A stretch of 64,000 nt of DNA, taken from positions 310,001-374,000 of the forward strand of contig CAWIMB010000001.1 in the NCBI GenBank assembly GCA_963837155.1, given 5' to 3'. The stretch is from DASQHW01 sp963837155. Lineage in GTDB: Bacteria > Actinomycetota > Acidimicrobiia > IMCC26256 > PALSA-610. The position numbers and the translations under genes are program-made. This document shows, in pieces, positions 7,465 to 18,400 of this stretch (its first letter is position 1; each line of letters starts with the position of its first letter). Below the pieces are notes generated by a model, which had not been told where the DNA came from, did not search any database, and was given only the letters and a program-made list of their open reading frames with translations.

Positions 7465-8284
7465 GACACCATTGGACTACGCCGAACCGGGCCCGCTCAC
7501 CGACCTCGGGACAGTGTCTCGCGATGTGTTGGACGGCGTGCCGAGCGACGAGCTCGGCATCTGTCGCTGTGTGCGCCGCCTCTTCATCTCACCGCTCGCC
7601 GCGACGGCGCTCGGAGTCAAGGCCGATCGACTCTCGCAGAGGAACATCCGCCCGGCACGTGCGCTCGCCGCTGCGCTCCTCGAGCTCGATCCGGCACCAC
7701 TCGATGTACCGCGCCCGCCGGAACGCAGGGTGGTCGGTACCTGCCGCCACTTCGCCGTGATGAGTTGCGCGCTGCTTCGCTCTCGCAACATCCCGGCCCG
7801 AGCACGTTGCGGTTTCGGCGCGTACTTCATCCCCAATCGAGGATTCGATCATTGGATTACCGAGTACTGGCACGACGGTGAGCATCGGTGGGTGCGGATT
7901 GACTCCGAGCATCTTGGGCGGCCCGTTCTTGCAAACGCGGAAGATCTTCCGCCCGGCGCGTTCCTGACCGGCGGCGAGGCGTGGTCGCAGTTCCGCGAAG
8001 GCCGCATCGACGCGCAACACTTCGGCGTGGTGGGGACCCAGAACTGGGGACCTGGCGAGATACGTGGCAACGCGATCAGAGACCTCGCCGCGCTCAACAA
8101 GGTCGAGATGCTGCCGTGGGACGAGTGGGGGCGAATGGAGCTGTCGTACCAGGGCAAAACAGGTCCGGAGTACGACCAGCTCATCGACAGCGTGGCGGCA
8201 GCGTGCGCAGCGCCTGACACCTCAGATGTTGCTGCCCTCTATGCCCTCCAGGAGCTGCAAGTCCCTCGCGAGCTCATCGGCTGA
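7451..8284 (+). CDS. Transglutaminase-like domain protein
   Basis: A 277-residue protein with a transglutaminase-like cysteine-protease fold. The catalytic triad is visible: Cys in VVGTCRHFAVMSCALLR, His in FDHWITEYWHDG, and Asp in RWVRIDSEHLG. It has no signal peptide, so it acts in the cytoplasm. Homologous actinobacterial proteins are uncharacterised; activity could be peptide hydrolysis or crosslinking. ATG 7451 starts MPQSETPLDYAEPG and lies inside the end of the SnoaL-like gene (14-base overlap), suggesting translational coupling. The 3' end overlaps a convergent small membrane-protein gene by about 46 bases. Confidence 0.8.
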   Translation: MPQSETPLDYAEPGPLTDLGTVSRDVLDGVPSDELGICRCVRRLFISPLAATALGVKADRLSQRNIRPARALAAALLELDPAPLDVPRPPERRVVGTCRHFAVMSCALLRSRNIPARARCGFGAYFIPNRGFDHWITEYWHDGEHRWVRIDSEHLGRPVLANAEDLPPGAFLTGGEAWSQFREGRIDAQHFGVVGTQNWGPGEIRGNAIRDLAALNKVEMLPWDEWGRMELSYQGKTGPEYDQLIDSVAAACAAPDTSDVAALYALQELQVPRELIG

Positions 8285-8526
8285 GTGCCGTCAGCGCGTC
8301 TGAGGAGGACGAGTCCGGCGGTCACACCACATGCGGCGGCTAGCAGCAAGCCCGCGGAACTCGTCATCTTGATCACCGGCAACAGCGGACGGATGACCTC
8401 GGGAACGCCCAGATGGTCGAGATGCGCGCTGACATATCGTCGCGGGATCTCATTCGCGATTGCGTCGAGAAGTTGGAAGACAGCGAGCCCGCCGGCGAGT
8501 CGATACTTCGTTCGAACCGGCGGCAA
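8239..8526 (-). CDS. Small DoxX-like membrane protein
   Basis: A 95-residue protein with two or three hydrophobic stretches: LAGGLAVFQLLDAIANEIP near the start and AGLLLAAACGVTAGLVLL near the end. Between them lies LDHLGVPEVIRPLLPVIK, which resembles DoxX_2-type small membrane proteins. Start ATG is at 8524-8526, 7 bases after the corrected stop of the methyltransferase gene (8534), so it is the third gene of a leftward operon with the AlbA_2 protein and the methyltransferase. The last 46 bases overlap the convergent transglutaminase-like gene, and the C-terminal tail looks unstructured. Function unknown. Confidence 0.55.
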   Translation of the reverse strand: MPPVRTKYRLAGGLAVFQLLDAIANEIPRRYVSAHLDHLGVPEVIRPLLPVIKMTSSAGLLLAAACGVTAGLVLLRRADGTQPMSSRGTCSSWRA

Positions 8527-8533
8527 TGGTCCT

Positions 8534-9228
8534 CTAATCCCGAGGCTGCCCGACGCCGAACATGAACGACGCTCCGACTCGTCGGATGTTCACATCCCAG
8601 TTGAGGTCGCGGATTCGGTGCTCGAGAACCGCCGGATCCCAAACACCTTCACGATGTCGAATTGCTGCCCGTCACTCAGCGTTCTCCGAGCGACCGGTAT
8701 ACCTTCGACCAGCCGCGAATCATCATGCCCGCTTGCCCGGTCATCTTCATCGACGAACGCCGCTCGTCCGCCGGGCGACACGCAGGTTCGTACGAGAGAC
8801 CAAAACGCTTCCAGTGATGCCGGTGGCACGTGCGAGAGCCAGAACCCGAACAACACAACGTCGTATGCGCGATCGGGCGTCCATGCAAAGAGGTCGGCAT
8901 GCACGTACGTGACGTTGGCGTCGGCGACCCGCTCTTGGTTGCGCGCGAGCATGCGAGGAGACGCGTCGACCGCGGTGACCGACCGTGCATGGCGGACAAG
9001 CTCACTGGTGAAGTGTCCGGCCCCGCACGCCAACTCGAGCACATCACCGATCGGTCGGAGCTCGTCGACGAGCGCACGGGCGACGGTCTGGTCCATGTAG
9101 CTTCGAGCCTTGCGGTCCGACGGCTTCGACTCGTCCGCGTAGTCGAGCGCACGAAGGTCGTAGAACCTCTTCTGCGAGGAAAGCAGCCGGGCAGCTGCAC
9201 CGGAAGCATCACGGATCGGATCGTTCAT
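8534..9228 (-). CDS. SAM-dependent class I methyltransferase, frameshifted near the 3' end
   Basis: A class I methyltransferase of about 230 residues. The SAM-binding glycine motif is VLELACGAGHFTSEL, followed by the acidic VTAVDASPRML and motif IV VVLFGFWLSHVPP. The frame breaks at about 8643: after IVKVF the correct continuation WDPAVLEHRIRDLNWDV lies one base off. Adding one T to the TTT at 8642-8644 restores it to a stop at 8534-8536. Uncorrected, the frame ends at 8590 with a junk tail. The start ATG (9226-9228) overlaps the AlbA_2 gene stop by 4 bases, and the corrected end leaves only 7 bases before the DoxX-like gene. Methyl acceptor unknown. Confidence 0.8.
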
Positions 9229-10160
9229 CTCGACTCCGTCCGCTCGGCCTTCACCGTCGCCTTGGCCTTCTCGAAGAAGGCCGGGTCCTTTTCATATTCG
9301 GCGACCATCCAGGAGACGAAGGTCTCGCTGTATTGCGGCGAACCGAACTTCGGCCGGTGGAAGAACTCGGGTCGTTCGCTGACTGAATGCACTCTGCGTA
9401 CGCACTGCACGTCGTACCCCGTCGCGACCGCATCGCCAATCCGTTCGTTGAGCGCCTTGACCACTTCGGTCTGGCGATAAGGATGCGTGACGTCGAAGTC
9501 AGTTCTTGCGACTGCGGGCGCGTTGGGATCGTCGACGACGCGGACCTGAGCGACCGCGGTCGTCGGCGCTTGCTTGGGCTTCACGACGAGCACCTGCGAG
9601 CCCGCCGGCGCGGCCGCGACACTGCGAATGTTCTTCGCCCACGCCCTGTGCTCACGAGCGACCTCGCGAGCAATGAAGCGATGGAGATCTCTCGCCGTTC
9701 CCGGCTCACTCCGCGCGCCGTGGCGGAAGGAGATCGAACCCCGCGCGAACACGACCTTCTCCCGTCCCTGCGCATCGATGTAGGTCCCGGCCTTCTCGAA
9801 CACGACCGGCGAGACGGCGCGAGGCGGAACGACAATCGCGACCAGCTTGGTGAGACTCTTCTTCGCTTCCCGGATGACCAGACCATCGAGCTGGTCGCCG
9901 ACGTACTCCGAGAACGCGTTCGTGAGCTCGGCAGGATCGGTTGCGAGGAAGTCGGACGGATCCCAGCCGGACACCGAACCGTCGCTCTGCAAGCCGACGA
10001 TGACGACCCCGCCGCCCGAGTTGGCCAGCGCCGCGACATCTCGTAGCAGCTCGCACACGGCACCGGGAACAGTCAGTGAGAACTCGCGCCGGAACTCGAT
10101 GCCTCGCGACTCTCGCGTCGCCGCGAGGGCCTGGGCGATGAGTTCGTCCGCGGTCGGCAT
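9225..10160 (-). CDS. AlbA_2 (Schlafen-type) domain putative DNA-binding/ATP-binding protein
   Basis: A 311-residue protein with an N-terminal AlbA_2 domain (residues about 10-150), recognisable by ESRGIEFRREFS, the LLRDVAALANSGGGVVIVGL segment and the VIREAKKSLTKLVAIVVPP strand. AlbA_2 domains are shared with Schlafen RNases and many bacterial putative transcriptional regulators. The C-terminal half (residues 180-311) contains a segment reading FDVTHPYRQTEVVKALNER that resembles a wHTH-like module used in related proteins. It is first in a leftward operon with a methyltransferase and a DoxX-like protein. The ATG at 10158-10160 is preferred; upstream in-frame sequence is antisense to tadA. 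Function inferred only by domain. Confidence 0.72.
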   Translation of the reverse strand: MPTADELIAQALAATRESRGIEFRREFSLTVPGAVCELLRDVAALANSGGGVVIVGLQSDGSVSGWDPSDFLATDPAELTNAFSEYVGDQLDGLVIREAKKSLTKLVAIVVPPRAVSPVVFEKAGTYIDAQGREKVVFARGSISFRHGARSEPGTARDLHRFIAREVAREHRAWAKNIRSVAAAPAGSQVLVVKPKQAPTTAVAQVRVVDDPNAPAVARTDFDVTHPYRQTEVVKALNERIGDAVATGYDVQCVRRVHSVSERPEFFHRPKFGSPQYSETFVSWMVAEYEKDPAFFEKAKATVKAERTESR

Positions 10161-10236
10161 GGGCACGCGCCAATTGTCCGATACTGCGGCGGCGGCGACA
10201 AGGGCCAGGTTGGAACTCTCTGAGTATCGTCGCCCG

Positions 10237-10692
10237 GTGCGCGACGACGCCGGCTGGATGCACGAGGCGGTCATCGAAGCGCGGCATGCACTCGGTCACG
10301 GGGATGTTCCCGTTGGTGCGATTGTGGTGCAACTGTCCAGCGGCGCCGTCGTTGCTCGCGCGCACAACGCGCGTGAGCGGGACGGTGATCCAACCGCGCA
10401 CGCCGAACTGCTCGCGCTGCGCGATGCCGCGCGCACGGCGGGGACCTGGCGCCTCGACGACCATGGGCTCGTCGTCACGCTCGAGCCGTGCCCGATGTGC
10501 GCGGGCGCGGTGTGGGCGGCTCGTATCCCGTTGCTGGTGTTCGGCGCCGCCGACCCCAAGGCCGGCGCCGCCGGCAGCCTGTACAACTTCTCCGCCGACC
10601 CGCGGTTGAATCACCAAACCGAGGTCGTGCCCGGGGTGCTCGCCGAGGAATGTGGAGCCTTGCTCACGCAGTTCTTCGCTCAGCGACGCTGA
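10237..10692 (+). CDS. tadA: tRNA-specific adenosine deaminase
   Basis: TadA converts adenosine 34 of tRNA-Arg(ACG) to inosine, an essential step in decoding CGN codons. The protein (about 151 residues) has the cytidine-deaminase zinc site: HAELLAL with the His ligand and catalytic Glu, and EPCPMCAGA with both Cys ligands. The late SLYNFSADPRLNH segment matches TadA rather than free-nucleoside deaminases. A GTG at 10237 is taken as start; an ATG at 10258 (MHEAVIEARHAL) is the alternative. It is immediately followed by tRNA-Ser(CGA), an order frequent in actinobacteria. Confidence 0.92.
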   Translation: MRDDAGWMHEAVIEARHALGHGDVPVGAIVVQLSSGAVVARAHNARERDGDPTAHAELLALRDAARTAGTWRLDDHGLVVTLEPCPMCAGAVWAARIPLLVFGAADPKAGAAGSLYNFSADPRLNHQTEVVPGVLAEECGALLTQFFAQRR

Positions 10693-10716
10693 GCCCATCC
10701 CGTATCATCTCGCCCC

Positions 10717-10801
10717 GGAGGGATGCGAGAGCGGCCGAATCGGATGGTCTCGAAAACCATTGTGGCGCAAGTCACCGTGGGTTCAAATCCCACTCCCTCC
10801 G
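10717..10801 (+). tRNA. tRNA-Ser (anticodon CGA), attachment site of the integrated element
   Basis: An 85-nt class II tRNA: acceptor GGAGGGA/TCCCTCC, discriminator G10801, anticodon stem ATGGT/ACCAT with loop CTCGAAA, hence anticodon CGA reading UCG. T arm is GTGGG-TTCAAAT-CCCAC; no encoded CCA. From 10746 to its end it is duplicated exactly at 25577-25632, so the element is inserted in its 3' half and rebuilds the gene at the left junction. Confidence 0.97.
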
Positions 10802-10802
10802 C
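10746..10802 (+). repeat. attL: 57-bp direct repeat, tRNA-Ser 3' half
   Basis: Left copy of the perfect 57-bp repeat. It starts in the anticodon stem (GGTCTCGAAAACC) and ends one base past the tRNA. Integrases that use the anticodon-loop region as crossover point fit this arrangement; here the anticodon loop lies at the very start of the repeat. Confidence 0.95.
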
Positions 10803-10867
10803 TCTGTAAGCGCTGGTCAGAGGCAGAATTCGATTGATGCTGTCTCAGGCCGGTCGTAGCCTCCCGG

Positions 10868-10894
10868 CGCCGTGGCATGGACTTTGGCATGGAA
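10868..10894 (+). repeat. 27-bp subterminal repeat, left copy (candidate integrase arm site)
   Basis: An exact 27-bp sequence shared with 25449-25475 in the same orientation. It contains two direct copies of TGGCATGGA separated by CTT. It overlaps the integrase start codon and lies 66 bases inside attL. Position and internal duplication suggest arm-type binding sites for the integrase or Xis; inference. Confidence 0.65.
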
Positions 10895-12080
10895 CGGGAG
10901 GTGCAGGTTGTCGATCAGAGAGCGACGCGGCCGCGATGGCAGCGTCTCGTACCAGCTGGTTGTGTACGCCGGCCGCGACGGGCGCGGTCGCGACGAGTAC
11001 GTGCGGCGCACGCTGACTGGTGTCTCACGTCGCGAAGCGACGAAGGCCCACGCGCAGCTTCTGATCGACGTCGAGCACGGCCGCACAGGGCCATCGCGCT
11101 CCGTCACCGTCGCGGAACTCGCCCGGCAGTGGTGGGAGGCGTCCGCACCTGATCTCTCGCCATCGACACGGATCGGCTATCGCTACTGGCTCGACAACCG
11201 GGTGCTGCCGGAGTTCGGCAAGAAGCGCATCTCTTCGGTGAGGACTGCTGATGTCGAGCGGTGGTACGGGAAGCTGCGTGACGGCGACAAGCGGCTCGGG
11301 ATTCGTTCGATCCGCGGGTGTCGCACCGTGCTCTCAGCGATGTTCACCGCCGCCGTGCGATGGGGGTATCTGCCGGCGTCGCCGGTCGAACGGGCACGGC
11401 TGCCGAAAGCGCCCAAGTGGAGTCCCCGTTCACCGGAGCCGGAGCACGTCGCCACGAGGATCGCAGCGGCGGAGGCGCGCGATCCGGATCTCGGTGTCTT
11501 CGCGCGGATGGCTGTCGCGCTGGGCGCGCGCCGCGGCGAGCTCGCCGGATTGCGGTGGAGCGCAATCGATCTCGACCCGGGTTCCGTGCGGATCGAGACG
11601 GCGGTAGTGAGCGCGGATGAGAACAACTCGGGAAAGAGAACTGGCGCACTGCTTGCGAACAAGGACACGAAGACCCACGCCGCACGGGTCGTCGCGCTCG
11701 ATTCCGGTACCGCCAAAGCGTTGCGCGAGATGCGACGCCGGCATGTCGAGGCTGCGTTGGCGTGCGGCGTGCCGTATCCAGCCGACGCGTACGTGTGGCG
11801 AGACAACGTCGAAGGCACCCGTCCCGTCCCGCCCGATCGGTTCAGCTACGCCTGGCGCAAGGTCGATGCAGCGGTCGACGACGGCACGCACGTTCGCCTG
11901 CATGACCTACGTCACTTCCACGGGACGATGCTCGTCGGTGCCGGTGTTCCGTTGCCGTCCGTGCGCGATCGCCTCGGGCACTCGAGCTTGACGGTGACGA
12001 ACATCTACGTCGACGGCCGACCCGAATGGGATCGAAAGTCGGCGGAGATCATCGGCTCCGTGCTCGACGGCACTTCATAG
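10872..12080 (+). CDS. int: Tyrosine recombinase / site-specific integrase
   Basis: A 402-residue phage-type integrase that would insert and, with Xis, excise the element at tRNA-Ser. The N-terminal arm-binding part (residues about 1-75) is basic; a SAM-like core-binding domain follows (VTVAELARQWWEA onward). The catalytic domain has R220 in GARRGEL, H344 and R347 in LHDLRHFH, H370 in RLGHSS and the nucleophile Y379 in TNIYVDG, so it is complete. The GTG start at 10872 lies inside the 27-bp subterminal repeat, hinting at autoregulation by arm-site occupancy; a TTG at 10908 is an alternative. It sits 70 bases inside attL. Confidence 0.93.
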   Translation: MAWTLAWNGRCRLSIRERRGRDGSVSYQLVVYAGRDGRGRDEYVRRTLTGVSRREATKAHAQLLIDVEHGRTGPSRSVTVAELARQWWEASAPDLSPSTRIGYRYWLDNRVLPEFGKKRISSVRTADVERWYGKLRDGDKRLGIRSIRGCRTVLSAMFTAAVRWGYLPASPVERARLPKAPKWSPRSPEPEHVATRIAAAEARDPDLGVFARMAVALGARRGELAGLRWSAIDLDPGSVRIETAVVSADENNSGKRTGALLANKDTKTHAARVVALDSGTAKALREMRRRHVEAALACGVPYPADAYVWRDNVEGTRPVPPDRFSYAWRKVDAAVDDGTHVRLHDLRHFHGTMLVGAGVPLPSVRDRLGHSSLTVTNIYVDGRPEWDRKSAEIIGSVLDGTS

Positions 12081-12493
12081 CTTCTTCGCGCGGCGAACGA
12101 CTTCCCGGACAGGTCGAGAGGCATGTGCAGGGCGTCCGTAAGCGACTACCGCGTCCGGTGAGTCACGCTGTGCCTTCAGAGCGTTCTGCGCGTCTACGCG
12201 TCTGTCGTGTCGGGATGGCACCGCGCAGTCCGTGATCATTTCTGTGATCTCGCTCATCGGCAGGAATGCGTCACCGGTTGTTCCGCCGATACTTGAAGCG
12301 ACGAGCGTCTCCGTATCACTACGCAATCACAACAGGCGCACGCTGCGCGCGCGGCATGGGCTGGCTCGTCCGCGCGGTCCGAGGTCGAGACGGTTTCTGC
12401 TTCGCGCATTGGCGAATTGTTTTCGAAGTTGTCGTCGACAGCGGTCGCGTCGCGTCATATTGTCCCGCGCCGACGACGAGCCGGGGGGCACAT
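12081..12493. other. Intergenic region without a convincing gene
   Basis: About 410 bases between the integrase stop and the RHS start. A reverse frame of 83 codons at 12075-12326 (ending REVVRRAKKL) is possible but unsupported. A GGGGGGCAC ribosome site lies just before the RHS ATG at 12494. No clear terminator hairpin was found. Confidence 0.5.
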
Positions 12494-15400
12494 ATGCGAG
12501 CGGGGCGCTACTTCGGAACGTTGGGTGTTGTCGCGGTTCTCGTTGCGGGAGTCGTCGTGGGCATCGCGCCGAGCGCGAGCGCCGCGAGCTCTGCAGTGTT
12601 TTCGTATACCGGCGCGTCGCAATCGTGGCAGGTGCCGACGGGGATCACGTCCATTGACGTTGAACTGTTGGGTGGACAGGGCGGCGGAACGTTTGGCGGG
12701 CTTGGCGCGGCGTGCGCGCAACGCTTCCGGTAACCGCGGGCGAGACGCTGCAGATTTACGTCGGCGGCGCGGGCAGTACGGCGGCGGGTTTCAACGGCGG
12801 CGGGACCGGCGGAACAAGTGGGCGTGGTGGCGCGGGCGCGTCCGACATCCGTCAAGGCGGGAGCGCGCTGACCAACCGCGTCGCAACCGCAGCCGGCGGT
12901 GGCGGCTCGAAAGATGGCGATCCGGGTTCGGCGCAGTACGGCGGTTCGGGCGGCGCGACAACGGGAGAGGCCGGCGGCGGCAACTCGTGCGGGTCGGCCG
13001 GCGGCGGCGGAACCCAGAGCGCGGGAGGCGCGGCCGCTGGCTCGGGCGCGACTGCGGGAAGTCTCGGTGTGGGAGGCACGGCAACCGGATTCGCGGGCGG
13101 CGGAGGCGGCGGCTTCTACGGCGGCGGCGGCGGTCTACCGAGTTGCCTCACCGGTGGCGGTGCAGGGTCGAGCAACACCGCGGCGGGCGCGACGGGCGTG
13201 CAGATGTGGCAGGGATGGAACTTCGGCAATGGCAAGGTGACGATCTCGTGGCCGGCCGGCGGTTGGACGGATCCGACGCCGCCGTCGCAGCCGCACGAGT
13301 TTTCGTTGACGTCGGGACCGCAGGTTTACTTGGCCACGGGTGCCAGCGCGGATGTCGATGTGTATGGCGGTGAGGGTGAGGGAGTCCTTGCCGGTCTCGG
13401 CGCGCGCGTGCGTGCCACGGTTCCGACGACTCTCGGCCAGCCGTTGTTGTTGGTGGTGGGCGGGAAAGGCGTCGACGTTTTTGGCGGATACAACGGGGGC
13501 GGATCGTCCAGCCGGTCCGGCCAAACCCCTGGCCATGGCGGTGGTGGCGGCGCGACCGACGTGCGTATCGGCGGATGGGCGCTACAGGATCGGGTCGCCG
13601 TCGCGGGGCGGGTGGTGGGTCGTGGTTGCAGATCTCTGGGGGCCACCTGTTGGGCGGCGCGGGGGGCTCCGGCGGTGCGGTTGGCGAAACGGGCGACCCG
13701 GGCCGCGACGCCGGCTGTAACGGTGGCGGCGGCGGCACCGCGTCGGCAGGCGGCGCAGCCGGCAACGGAACCGCGTTCGCCGGGACCGCCGGAAAAGGCG
13801 GCAACTCGCAATTCGCGGGCGGCGCCGGCGGCGGCGGCTGGTACGGCGGCGGGGGCGGCGCGCCATGCAATCCGGTGTCGGCCGGTGGTGGTGGCGGCTC
13901 GAGTTACACGACGCCCGGCGCCACGAATGTGCAGACCTGGCAGGGCTATCGGCTCGGGGACGGCTACGCCCGCGTCGACTCCGGCGCGACCGAAGGCGTC
14001 ATCGTCACGCCCCCAGACCCCAAGACGACATTCAACGTGACCGGTGCACCGCAGACGTACGTCGTGCCATCAGGAAAGACTTCGGTCGGCGTCTTCCTCG
14101 CCGGTGCGTCCGGTGAGCAAGGCGGTCTCGGCGGTTACGCGTCGGGCAACCTCACCGCGGCCGCTGGGACGCCGCTCACCGTGGTTGTTGGTTCGGCGGG
14201 TGCCACCGGCATCGGCGGCTACAACGGCGGCGGTGACGCCCCCGCAATCCAGCACGGTGGCGGCGGTGGCGGCGCCACCGATATCCGGGTCGGCGGCCGG
14301 ATCCTCGCGGATCGCATGCTCGTCGCTGGTGGTGCCGGCGGCGGCGGGACCGGCACACCAGCAGCCGGCGGCGGCTCCGCCGGCGGCCTAACTGGAGCGC
14401 CCGGAGGGGACGGAAGCGACGATTGCCATTGGCCAGGCGGCGGCGGCGCCACCCAAAGCATGCCGGGCGCGGCGAACGCGCCGGGCGCAAATCCCGGCGT
14501 TGGTCCGCAGGGCGGCGCCGGCGCGCCGCTACCCCCGCCCGGGGGCCCCGGAGGGGGCGGCGGTGGCTGGTTGGGCGGTGGCGGAGGTGGTGGCGGCGGC
14601 TCGTGCCCTCCGCTCAACGGCGACACCTCACCATCCGGAGGTGGCGGCGGCTCCGGTCACGCCGGCAACCTCGCTTCAAACGTGCAGCTCCTCGGCGCGG
14701 TATGGATCGGTGACGGCGCGGCAGTTATCGGCGACCAGCTCCCGCCAACCGGCGGCCCCTTGACCGCGGCCGAGCGCGCTACCGGCCACAACCGAGCGAT
14801 GCCGTGCATCGCCTGCTTAATAAAGAACATCGGCCTCCCGGTCAACACGCCCGACGGCGCGTTCTGGCACACCTTTAACGACTTCGCATTCCCCGGCCGG
14901 GGCCCCACCTTGGGGTTTTCACACACCTACGACTCCGTCTTCGCGTCGCAGTCCGGTCCGCTGGGTTTCGGCTGGAGCCATCCCTTCATGATGAACGTCA
15001 CGGTTGCGGGAACCGTCGCGACCGTGTCGCAGGAGAACGGCGCACAGGTCACGTTCAATCAATCGGGATCGAACTGGGTACCGGCCGCGCCGCGGAATAT
15101 CGCGACGTTGGTGCACAACGGTGATGGCACCTGGACGTTCAAGCGTGCCGGCGGACGGGACATCTCTACGTTCGATACGCAGGGACGGCTCGCGACACAG
15201 ACGGATTTGAATGGGAACACGCTGTCGTTGACGTGGACGAGCGGCCGGCTCACGGCGATCACCGATCCGCAAGGTCGCGTGCTCACCGTTGGCTACAACG
15301 GGAACGGGCAGATCAGCTCGGTGACCGATCAGTCGAGCCGCGCGGTCGGATTCACTTACGACGGTGCGGGCAACCTGGCAACGGCGACCGAACCGAATGG

Positions 15401-18400
15401 CGGCGTCTGGTCCTTCACCTATGACAGTGCCCATCGGCTGTTGACGATGTTGGATCCGAATCAGCAGAGCCTTCCTGTGAATCAGCAACATCCGGTCACG
15501 AACCATTACAACGCGCAGGGGCAGGTCGATTCACAGACCGATCAGCTGAGCCGTCAGACCGTGTTCGCGTATGCGCTCGATGCGAACCAGAACGGCACGG
15601 TCACGATCACGGACCCGAAAGGTAATCAGGTCCAAAATCAATACACCTACGGGCAAAAGACCGTCGTGATCAACGGGTATGGCACCGCGAGCGCGACGAC
15701 GACGACGTACTCCTACGATCCGAACACGTTGTTGCCGACCGCGATCACCGACCCGAACCAGCACACGACGCTGTATACCTACGATGCGCAAGGCAACCTG
15801 ACGAGCAAGCGTGACCCGCTCCTGGGCCGGCGCAGCAGCGCGACGTTCAACACCATGAACGAGCCGCTGACCGTCACCGATCCGATCGGCAACACGCCCG
15901 GCAAGGTCCCAGCGAACTACACGACGACCTACAGCTACGACAGCAACGGGAACCTCACCCAGGCCTCGACACCATGCGTACTCGCGGACGGCACGACGAG
16001 CTGCGGCACCCAAACGACGGTGTACCACCGCGACACAGTCGCGCATCCCGATGACGTCACGTCGATCACCGACCCCCGCACCAAGACCTCGACCTTCGGC
16101 TACGACGTATCCGGCAACCAGAACTCAGCGACGGATCCGCTCGGTAACCAGACCACGAGCTGTTTCGACGCGCTCGGCCGCATGACTGGGCAGATCAGCC
16201 CGATCGGCGTGGCGGCGGGCGTGACGTGTGCGACGACGCCACCGGCCGCGCACACCACCTATTTCACGTATGACGCGATGAACGCGCCGTTAACCGTGAA
16301 GGATCCGCTCGGCCACCAAACCGTCCGTACCTATGACCTCAATGGCAACCTGAAGACGTTCAAGGATCCGGAGCTGAAGCTCACCCAATATGGCTACAAC
16401 CTCGGCGACGAGCTGCTCACCGTCACCCGGCCTGACACGACGGTGATGAGCTACGACTATTGGGCGGATGGTGCCCTGCACACGCAGTACGACGCCCAGA
16501 ACCATGCGACGGTCTACAACTACGACCCAATCGGCCGGGTGAGCTCGGTCACTGATCCCAACAACCGCACGACTGCATACGGCTATGACCCGGCTGGGAA
16601 CCCGGTCACCAAACAAGATCCTGGCGGGAACTGCGGCGCGATGCCGAAGACGGGCTGCACGACGTCGACTTACAACGTGGCGAACGAGTTGACGTCGGTC
16701 GTGTACTCCGACGGCGTGACACCGAACATCACCAACGTCAGCTACGACCCCGACGGCCAACGCACATCACTCACCGACGGCACGGGCACCTCGACGTGGA
16801 CGCGGGATTCGCTGCACCGGCTCACCGCCCACACCGATGGCGCCGGTCAAACGATGTCGTATGGCTATGACCTGAACGGCAACCTCACCTCGATCGTGTA
16901 TCCGGGCAGCACCGGCACCGTCAGCCGCGGCTATGACGACACCAGCCGTCTGCACACGATCACCGACTGGAACACCAACCAGACCACGTTCAACTACAAC
17001 GCCGACTCGTTCCTCACGAGCCAGGTGTATCCGAACGGCACCACCGCGACCAACGGTCCCGACGGTGCGGATCAGCTCGCGAGCATCAGCGATGCCCCGA
17101 CCGCGACTCCGAACTCGCCGTTCGCGACGTTCGGGTACACGCGCGACAACAACGGTCAGGTCACCGCCGCCAACCCGACCGGGGTCGGGCAAGGCAACAA
17201 CCAGACCTACACCTACACCTCACTCAACCAGCTGCAGAGTCTGAACGGCACGAACTACACCTTTGACAGTGCCGACAATCTCACTGGCACTCCCGCGGGC
17301 ACGAAACTTGCGTACGACAGACCGCGAACCAGCTGTGTTGGACCGCGACCACGACCGCCGCCTGCGCTAGTCCGCCGTCGGGTGCGACGACCTACAGCTA
17401 TGACGGTCGCGGCAACCGCAGCGCTATGACCCCACCGACCGGGAACCCGACCGTCAATTACGCCTACGATCAGGCCAACCGACTCAGCGAGCTGCGCGGC
17501 GCCGAATACCGCACCGCCGTGCTTTCCTCGAGCCCGATCGGCTACTGGCGGCTCGGCGAATCCAGCGGGAGCACCGCCAACGACAGTTCCGGCAACATGC
17601 ATAGCGGCTCCACGCTCGGTACGACGTGGAGTGCCGCGTCCGCGCTCGCGACCGACGCGAACACCGCCGCGACGTTCAACGGGACGACCGGTTATGTGAA
17701 TGCTGGTGATCTGTCGGTCGGGGAGTCGTCGACGTTCACTGCGGAAGGGTGGGTCAAGACCACCACCACCGCGAACGCGCCCTGGATCGTGAGCGAAGCC
17801 TCCACCACGTCGAACAACCCGTTGGCGGGGATCTCACTCGATTCGACCGGCACCAAGGCCCGGTTCTTCGTGCGCGGCGACGACGTCAACGTCTATGCCA
17901 CCATCATCGGCGGCAAGACGGTTAACGATGGTGCCTGGCATCACATCGTCGGTGTCCGCAACGGCACCAGCTTCAAGCTCTACGTCGACGGACAACCCGA
18001 CGGCACCCTCACCAAAACACTCAACACCACCATCACGCTGAACACGACCTCCATCGGTGCCCTTCACCGCGGGTCGCTCGGCAACTACCTCAACGGCAGC
18101 GTCGACGAAGCCGCCCTCTATCCCCGCAGCCTCAGCGCCGCTGAAGTCAACAGCCACTACCAGGCCGGCAAATCCAACTATGCCGGCACCGCGACCACGA
18201 ACGGGCCCACCGCATACTGGCGGCTCGGCGAAACTTCAGGCACCACTGCCGCCGATGCCTCACCCAACGCACACCCCGGTACGTTCACCGGCGGCTTCAC
18301 CCTCAACGTCACCGGCACGCTCACCAGCGACACCAACAAAGCCGTCACCTTCAACGGCACCACCGGTTACGTGAATGCCGGTGATCTGTCGGTCGGAGAG

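Noticed and set aside
12075..12326. 83-codon reverse frame after the integrase
   Set aside because: No ribosome site, no family and it overlaps the integrase stop; too weak to call.
13500..14700. CRISPR or satellite array in the Gly-rich repeats
   Set aside because: The repetition is GGN codon runs of a Gly-rich protein, without regular spacers or palindromic repeats.
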